Positions 58,981 through 64,000 of a stretch of DNA of 64,000 bases are shown one piece after another; position 1 is the first letter of the stretch; the number at the start of each line of letters is the position of its first letter. The translations under genes were made by a program, and so were the position numbers. This stretch comes from Hartmannibacter diazotrophicus (GTDB lineage: Bacteria > Pseudomonadota > Alphaproteobacteria > Rhizobiales > Pleomorphomonadaceae), in assembly GCF_900231165.1 (NCBI RefSeq), contig NZ_LT960614.1, positions 2,540,550-2,604,549 on the forward strand. Reading direction: 5' to 3'. Under the pieces are notes generated by a model. The model was not told the origin of the DNA. It did no database searches and saw only the letters and a list, made by a program, of their open reading frames with translations.

Positions 58981-59413
58981 CCTCAATCTCCACCAATGCA
59001 ACTTCTCGACGTTAAAGATCAGCAGTCAAGTATGAATCAAACGTTAACAGACGACAATTGTTCCACAATACGGCAAATAACGGACAGATTCCGCAATGAT
59101 ATTTTCGTGATGCCCGAAAATAAATCACCTGCACAAAAGACAGCGTCAAGTTGAATGCATTTTCTACATCTGCATCAATTTCCATCACCGATCGCGCAAC
59201 CGTCATTTCCGACACGAAGGCCAACGACGCGGCCTGAGCCAAATCTAGCAGCCGCCTGTGACACGACGCTGACTGCCGCCAGACGGGAGTCACGCTCTCG
59301 GCGGGCCGATCAGCCCGGACGAGAAAAGCAATGACACCGATTGCTTTTATCGCGACAACCGGATTGCATATGGTCCAGCGGCGAACAGATTCCAGTAGGC
59401 CGGAGGGGAAAGA
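58981..59413. promoter_or_regulatory. AT-rich divergent promoter region
   Basis: About 430 bases between the 88-residue gene (minus) and the PuuE-type deacetylase gene (plus), clearly lower in GC than its neighbours. It contains the palindrome ACAATTGT (59054-59061) and a perfect 8-bp inverted repeat TATTTTCG/CGAAAATA with a 7-base loop (59100-59122). Both sites could bind a regulator shared by the two divergent genes. GGAGG is the ribosome site just before 59414. Confidence 0.4.
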
Positions 59414-60325
59414 ATGAACGAGGGCTATCCGCGCGACATGGTTGGATACGGGCGGAACCCACCGCAGGCAAACTGGCCGGATGGTGCCAATATCGCGGTT
59501 CAGTTCGTCATCAACTACGAGGAAGGCGGCGAGAACAACATTCTCCACGGCGATGCCGCCTCCGAAGCCTTCCTGTCGGAGATCGTCGGTGCCCAGGCCT
59601 GGCCGGGCCAGCGGCACATGAACATGGAATCGATCTACGAATACGGTTCGCGCGCCGGGTTCTGGCGCCTGTGGCGAACATTCACCGGTCGGTCGATCCC
59701 CGTCACGGTCTATGGCGTCGCAACTGCGCTGATGCGCAATCCCGAAGCGGTGGCCGCCATGAAGGAAGCCGACTGGGAAATCGCCAGCCATGGCCTCAAG
59801 TGGATCGAATACAAGGATTTCACCGAAGAGGAGGAGCGGGCGCATCTCGTCGAGGCGATCCGCATTCACGAGGAAGTGACGGGCGCGCGCCCCCTCGGTT
59901 GGTACACCGGCCGCTCGTCAATCAATTCCCTCAAGCTCGTCATGGAGGAAGGCGGTTTCCTCTATTCCTCCGATGCCTATGCCGACGATCTGCCATACTG
60001 GGTGGAGGGACCGAAGGGACCGCACCTGATCATTCCCTATACGCTCGACGCCAACGACATGCGCTTTGCGACGAGCCAGGGCTTCAACGCGGGCGACCAG
60101 TTCTTCAACTATCTGAAGGACAGCTTCGACGTCCTTTATGCGGAAGGCGAGGCCGGATCCCCGAAGATGATGTCCGTCGGCCTGCATTGCCGCCTCGTCG
60201 GACGTCCCGGTCGCGCCGCGGCGCTCGCGCGTTTCCTCGACTACATCTCGTCGAAGGAAAAAGTCTGGATTCCGCGCCGCATCGACATCGCCTGGCACTG
60301 GACGGCGCATCACGCGCCGAAATGA
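59414..60325 (+). CDS. puuE: PuuE-type polysaccharide-deacetylase-fold allantoinase
   Basis: A 303-residue protein of the PuuE group in the carbohydrate-esterase 4 (NodB) fold. The members tested hydrolyse allantoin without a metal. It begins YPRDMVGYGRNPPQANWPDG, with VQFVINYEEGGENNILHGD and WEIASHGLKWIEY further on; the late WYTGRSSINSLKLV and PRRIDIAWHWTAHH match PuuE. No other purine-ureide gene is in the window. It is 18 bases before an SDR gene on the same strand, so it may work on a different substrate in this setting. A good GGAGG ribosome site is present. Confidence 0.85.
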   Translation: MNEGYPRDMVGYGRNPPQANWPDGANIAVQFVINYEEGGENNILHGDAASEAFLSEIVGAQAWPGQRHMNMESIYEYGSRAGFWRLWRTFTGRSIPVTVYGVATALMRNPEAVAAMKEADWEIASHGLKWIEYKDFTEEEERAHLVEAIRIHEEVTGARPLGWYTGRSSINSLKLVMEEGGFLYSSDAYADDLPYWVEGPKGPHLIIPYTLDANDMRFATSQGFNAGDQFFNYLKDSFDVLYAEGEAGSPKMMSVGLHCRLVGRPGRAAALARFLDYISSKEKVWIPRRIDIAWHWTAHHAPK

Positions 60326-60343
60326 AGAACTGAGCAGGATTGC

Positions 60344-61150
60344 ATGAGCCTCCCGTTCCGATCGGTCATCCTGACGGGTGCCAGCAGCGGCATCGGCCGC
60401 GCGGTTGCCCTGTCCCTGGCACGGCCCGGTCTGAGGATGGGACTTGTCGGCCGCGATGCGGCGCGTATGGACGAAATCGCCAACGCCTGCCGCGATCGCG
60501 GCGCCGAGGTGGAAATCGGGCTCATGGATGTGCGCGACCGGCCGGCCCTGGCCGGCTTCATCGAGGACTTCGATGATCGGTCCCCGGTGGATCTGGTGAT
60601 TGCCAACGCCGGCGTGACGGCCGGTCTCGGCCCGGATCGCTCTCCCGAACATCCGGACGAAAGCCGCCGTCTGCTGGAGATCAACTACGGCGGAATGCTG
60701 AACACGGTCGAACCGCTTCTCGCCCGCATGCAGAAGCGCCGCAATGGCCAGATTGCCCTGGTCAGTTCGCTGGCGGGCCTCAGGGCGCTGCCCGACATGC
60801 CATCCTACAGCGCCACGAAGGCGGCCGTTCGGGCCTATGGCATTTCGCTGAGAGGATGGCTGAGGCCGTTCGGCATCAAGGTCACGGTCGTCTGTCCCGG
60901 CTTCGTGACGTCGCCGATGTCGGCTCGCCACTCCGGCGCACGGCCGTTTGAAATCTCGGCCGAAAAGGCCGCGGGGAAAATCGTTTCGGGGATCGCGGCC
61001 GGACGATCGATCGTCGTCTTTCCGTGGATCCTTCTCCTCGGCATGCGTCTCGGCGGCCTGCTGCCGCCGGTCCTTTCGGACTGGTTCATGCGGCCCTTCG
61101 AGGCCTCGGTCGTTCCCGATGGCGAGTTGGACCGCAAGACGAAAGACTGA
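60344..61150 (+). CDS. Short-chain dehydrogenase/reductase (RkpH-like)
   Basis: A 268-residue SDR. The cofactor motif TGASSGIGRAV is at 10-20, NAG follows in VIANAGVT, the catalytic Ser is in ALVSSLAGL, and Tyr/Lys in YSATKAAVRAY. A C-terminal hydrophobic extension (GRSIVVFPWILLLGMRLGG) suggests membrane contact, as in lipid-related SDRs. It is 18 bases after puuE and converges on the alpha-oxoamine synthase gene across 5 bases. With that gene and the polyketide-type synthase it resembles the rkpH-rkpG-rkpA group of Sinorhizobium; substrate is unknown. Confidence 0.83.
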   Translation: MSLPFRSVILTGASSGIGRAVALSLARPGLRMGLVGRDAARMDEIANACRDRGAEVEIGLMDVRDRPALAGFIEDFDDRSPVDLVIANAGVTAGLGPDRSPEHPDESRRLLEINYGGMLNTVEPLLARMQKRRNGQIALVSSLAGLRALPDMPSYSATKAAVRAYGISLRGWLRPFGIKVTVVCPGFVTSPMSARHSGARPFEISAEKAAGKIVSGIAAGRSIVVFPWILLLGMRLGGLLPPVLSDWFMRPFEASVVPDGELDRKTKD

Positions 61151-61155
61151 AGAGT

Positions 61156-62541
61156 TCAGCGGGCGCTGAGTTGCTGCAGCACCGATCCCGCCGACCGGAC
61201 GATCTCCAGTTCCTCGGCGGTGATCCGCACGGCGTCCGAAATCTCCTCACGCGTGTGCAGCGACGTGATGAAGAAGCGAAGACGCGCCGCCTTCTCGGGA
61301 ACGGCCGGATAGATGATGGGCAGGGCGTTGAGACCGCGCTCATAGATCCGGTGAGCAAGCACCGCAGCCTGGGCCGATCCGCCAACGATGATCGGACAGA
61401 CCGCGTAGCCCTCCGAAAGGCCGACGTCGAGACCAGCATTCTTGGCCTCCTCGACAAAAAACTGCCCGTTCTCGTGCAGCTTCGCCACTCGCCATGGCTC
61501 TTCGAGCATCAGGTCGATCGAGGTGATGGCCGCGGCGGCGAGTGCCGGAGGCAGGCCGACCGAATAAACGAACCCCGGCGCCTTCACCTTCAGGAAATCG
61601 ACCAGCGCCGACGTGCCGGCGATATAGCCGCCGCAGCCGGAGAGCGTTTTCGATAGCGTGCCCATCCAGATTTCGACGAGCTTGGGATCGATGCCCGCGT
61701 GCTCCGCGATGCCTCGACCCGTCTTGCCGAGGACGCCGATCGAATGCGCCTCGTCGACCATCAGCCAGGCGTCATGCGACGCCTTGACCTCGATGAAACG
61801 GGTCAGGTCGGGAAAGTCACCATCCATCGAGTAGAGCCCCTCGATGACGATCAGCACCTTCTCATACTGATGCCGCACCTTGTCGAGGGTCTGGGAAACG
61901 AATCGCCAGTCATTGTGCGGGAAGCTCACCCGCGAGGCACCGGACAGACGGGCTCCTTCCGCGATCGAGTTATGAATGAGCGCATCATACATAATGAGGT
62001 CGCGGGGCCCGAGCAGCGTTCCGATCGTGCTGACGTTGGTCGCATGACCGCTGACCATCGCGATGGCGTCCTCGACACCATGCAGTTCAGCAATCTTCTC
62101 TTCGAATTCCCTGTGGATCGGACGCTCGCCCGCCACAAGGCGGCTGGCCGAGACCGACGTGCCGTAGCGGTCGATCGCGGCCTTGGCCGCCGCATTGACC
62201 CTCTCGTGGCCATTGAGGCCAAGATAGTTGTAGGACGCGAAATTGAGGAAGGTCCGGTTGCCGATCATCGTGGTCGCGGCAGCCAGTCCCTCGTGGGACC
62301 GAAAGAACGGATTGCCGATCCCCATCATGTCGGCGGCGGCCCGCTGCATGCGCAGTTCGCGATATTCAGGCAGCGTCGAAAAGTCGAACGGCTTGACCGG
62401 TCGCCGGCTGGTTTCCGCCTTCGCGGCATGGGCCGGCGGCGCCGGGCGCGGGCGTCGATTGCGATTGGCCTCGCGCAGGTTCGCCATCAACGCTTCCTTG
62501 GACGAACGCTTGTCTGAGGGGCCGTTCTTCTCGTCGCTCAT
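61156..62541 (-). CDS. Alpha-oxoamine synthase-type PLP enzyme (RkpG-like)
   Basis: A 461-residue fold-type I PLP enzyme of the KBL/AONS/serine palmitoyltransferase group that condenses an acyl thioester with an amino acid, releasing CO2. The PLP Lys is in GTLSKTLSGCGGY, and the cofactor Asp-His in VDEAHSIGVLG. A ~70-residue basic/Pro-rich N-terminal extension (RNRRPRPAPPAHA) precedes the conserved FLNFASYNYLGLNGH. In Sinorhizobium, rkpG encodes such an enzyme beside rkpA. It lies 15 bases downstream of the polyketide-type synthase on the same strand, so it may take its acyl chain from that enzyme's ACP. Confidence 0.88.
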   Translation of the reverse strand: MSDEKNGPSDKRSSKEALMANLREANRNRRPRPAPPAHAAKAETSRRPVKPFDFSTLPEYRELRMQRAAADMMGIGNPFFRSHEGLAAATTMIGNRTFLNFASYNYLGLNGHERVNAAAKAAIDRYGTSVSASRLVAGERPIHREFEEKIAELHGVEDAIAMVSGHATNVSTIGTLLGPRDLIMYDALIHNSIAEGARLSGASRVSFPHNDWRFVSQTLDKVRHQYEKVLIVIEGLYSMDGDFPDLTRFIEVKASHDAWLMVDEAHSIGVLGKTGRGIAEHAGIDPKLVEIWMGTLSKTLSGCGGYIAGTSALVDFLKVKAPGFVYSVGLPPALAAAAITSIDLMLEEPWRVAKLHENGQFFVEEAKNAGLDVGLSEGYAVCPIIVGGSAQAAVLAHRIYERGLNALPIIYPAVPEKAARLRFFITSLHTREEISDAVRITAEELEIVRSAGSVLQQLSAR

Positions 62542-62556
62542 TTGCCTCGTCCAGTC

Positions 62557-64000
62557 TCAGATCAGCCGCTTGGTCTCGGCGCTGCGCTCTTCGATCGCAG
62601 ACATCGCCGCGCTGACATCGATGCCCTCGTCCTCGGCGACATGCCGGGCCGCCACGATCTCCGCGTCACCCGACAGCGCGCCCTCGCTTCCCTGGACGCG
62701 CTCGACCACGCGCGTGGCGATGGCGCTGAGCGTCGCGCCGTTGGCCAGCGATAGCAAGGGAATGTCGAAACCGAGCTTCTGCTCGGCCGCCATGCGCAGC
62801 TCCAGCGCCATCAGAGAGTCCATGCCGATTTCGGTCAGCGGCCTGACCGGATCGATGTCCTCGAGTGGCAGGCGCAGGATATGCGAGATTTCGTCGGCGA
62901 GAATATCGCAGACCAGCTTGATCGCCTCGCGCTGCGGCAGTTCGGCGATCTGCCGTCCGAGCTCGCCGTCTCCTGTCGACGCGGCAACGGAATCGTCGAC
63001 GTTGCGCATGACGACCTCGGCCAGTGGCGTTGCCATGATGGCCAGTTCGCGCTTGGCCGACGCCCAGTTCATCCGGGCATAGGCAATCACCGGATCGTCG
63101 AGACCGGCGTCGAGCGCAAGGTGCAGTCCTTTCAGCGCCTGCCTGGCCGTCAGGGCCTGTGCCCCCATCCGCATCGAGAGCATGGCGTTGACCTCGGCGT
63201 TGCGGGCCAGATAGCCGACATCGGCGATGGCACCCCAGGCAACGGTCAGAGCCGGGAGACCCGCGGCATGACGCTGGCGGGCGAGGCCTTCCAGATAGGC
63301 ATTGGCGGCCACATAGGCTGCCTGACCGGGGTTCCCGATCAGCGTCGTTGCCGACGAATAGAGAACGAAGAGATCGATGGGCAGGCCACGGCTTGCCGCG
63401 TCGAGATTCGACGCACCGGCGATCTTCGGTGCCAGCACGCTCTCGATCCGCGTTGCATCCAGATTCTGGAACAGTGCGTCGTCGATCACCATCGCGGTGT
63501 GCATGATGCCCTTGAGCGGCGGCATCTCCTTCGCGATGGTTTCGAAGAGCTTGTCGACTTGCGGCCGCTCCGCCGCGTCGCAGGCATAGACACGGACTTC
63601 GGCGCCCGCGCTCTCCATATCCGCGATGACCGCGCCTGCGGTCTCCGAGACAGTGCCGGAACGGCTGACCAGCGCTAGGTGCCGGGCACCTCGTTCGACC
63701 AGAGAACGGGCCGTTTCCACGCCGAACCCGCCGAGGCCGCCGACAATGAGATATGTCGCATCGGCATGGATCGGCGTTGGCCGCTGCCCCGGCGCCGGCA
63801 TCATCTCCGGCGGGCGAACCAGAATCTTGCCGATATGACCGGACTGCTGCATCAGCCGGAAGGCATCGGTGATCCGGTCGGCATCGAAGACCCGGTAGGG
63901 CAGGGGCGAGAACACGCCTTCCTCGAAGCGTTTGACCAGATCGTCGAAAAGCCTCGTCGCCAGCTTGGGGCGCCGGGTCAGGAGCTGATCGGCGTCGACG
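62557..64000 (-). CDS. Type I polyketide/fatty-acid synthase, C-terminal part (RkpA-like), 5' end outside window
   Basis: The frame is open to the window edge (first full codon at 63999), so this is the end of a larger protein; 480 residues are visible. In order: the tail of an enoyl-reductase domain (SPLPYRVFDADRITDAFR), a ketoreductase (YLIVGGLGGFGVETARS, HTAMVIDDAL, and the Ser/Tyr pair in SSATTLIGNPGQAAYVAANA), and an acyl-carrier domain with the phosphopantetheine Ser in GMDSLMALEL about 85 residues from the C-terminus. IDD at the LDD position suggests a B-type ketoreductase. The last ~45 residues are a helical tail. It probably makes a modified acyl chain for the RkpG-like partner. Confidence 0.92.
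   Translation of the reverse strand, partial: VDADQLLTRRPKLATRLFDDLVKRFEEGVFSPLPYRVFDADRITDAFRLMQQSGHIGKILVRPPEMMPAPGQRPTPIHADATYLIVGGLGGFGVETARSLVERGARHLALVSRSGTVSETAGAVIADMESAGAEVRVYACDAAERPQVDKLFETIAKEMPPLKGIMHTAMVIDDALFQNLDATRIESVLAPKIAGASNLDAASRGLPIDLFVLYSSATTLIGNPGQAAYVAANAYLEGLARQRHAAGLPALTVAWGAIADVGYLARNAEVNAMLSMRMGAQALTARQALKGLHLALDAGLDDPVIAYARMNWASAKRELAIMATPLAEVVMRNVDDSVAASTGDGELGRQIAELPQREAIKLVCDILADEISHILRLPLEDIDPVRPLTEIGMDSLMALELRMAAEQKLGFDIPLLSLANGATLSAIATRVVERVQGSEGALSGDAEIVAARHVAEDEGIDVSAAMSAIEERSAETKRLI

Noticed and set aside
59012-59869. 285-codon minus-strand frame covering the AT-rich region and the start of puuE
   Set aside because: Half of it is antisense to puuE; the AT-rich half gives no recognisable protein.

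Overview
The window is GC-rich chromosomal DNA from an alphaproteobacterium, most likely of the order Hyphomicrobiales (Rhizobiales). The evidence is gene order. The runs xthA, erpA/dgt, argS, SPOR protein, nagZ, scpA, scpB, tatABC, serS, surE, pcm, and lptF, lptG, lptD, surA, pdxA, rsmA with pepA and holC, are arrangements I associate with this order. BA14K-type exported proteins and an rkpA/rkpG/rkpH-like set point the same way. I cannot name a genus. Almost all of the window looks like core chromosome; I see no IS element, prophage, CRISPR array or integrase.

Layout. 1-6.5 kb: the 3' end of an MBL-fold hydrolase, then cysS, a GFA-family protein, prolyl iminopeptidase, citramalate synthase (cimA) and a LOG-family nucleotide hydrolase. 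6.7-10.8 kb: a membrane-anchored LysM protein and, behind a structured AT-rich leader, a SbmA/BacA/YddA-like ABC exporter. 10.9-16.6 kb: four carbohydrate genes (GH3 beta-glucosidase, GH144/glycoamylase-like protein, GH15 glucoamylase-like protein, alpha/beta hydrolase), possibly for intracellular use of beta-1,2-glucan or a related glucan. 16.9-23.6 kb: tRNA-Ser(UGA), an ArsP-type permease with a small thioredoxin-like protein, a succinate CoA-transferase, a DNA glycosylase, an unknown membrane protein, xthA and a VOC protein.

23.7-38.1 kb is a long housekeeping stretch: erpA and dgt (divergent), argS, the SPOR cell-division protein, nagZ, scpA-scpB, a lone ABC ATPase, tatA-tatB-tatC, serS-surE-pcm. 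38.2-48.3 kb holds the lipopolysaccharide export operon on the minus strand (lptF, lptG, lptD, surA, pdxA, rsmA), then plus-strand pepA, an unlisted 55-residue membrane protein and holC. 48.4-55.7 kb holds two BA14K proteins, a chemotaxis receptor, metY, a CoA-binding protein, a VOC protein and an orphan membrane protein with a short collagen-like stretch.

55.7-64 kb: an enoyl-CoA hydratase, a PaaI-type thioesterase, an MFS transporter, a small unknown protein, a PuuE-type deacetylase with an SDR, and convergent to them an alpha-oxoamine synthase and the C-terminal part of a type I polyketide/fatty-acid synthase that runs off the window. The last three resemble RkpH, RkpG and RkpA of Sinorhizobium, which are needed for capsular (K-antigen) polysaccharide.

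Limits: functions come from motifs and remembered family patterns, with no database search. Several starts are uncertain, and these are noted.
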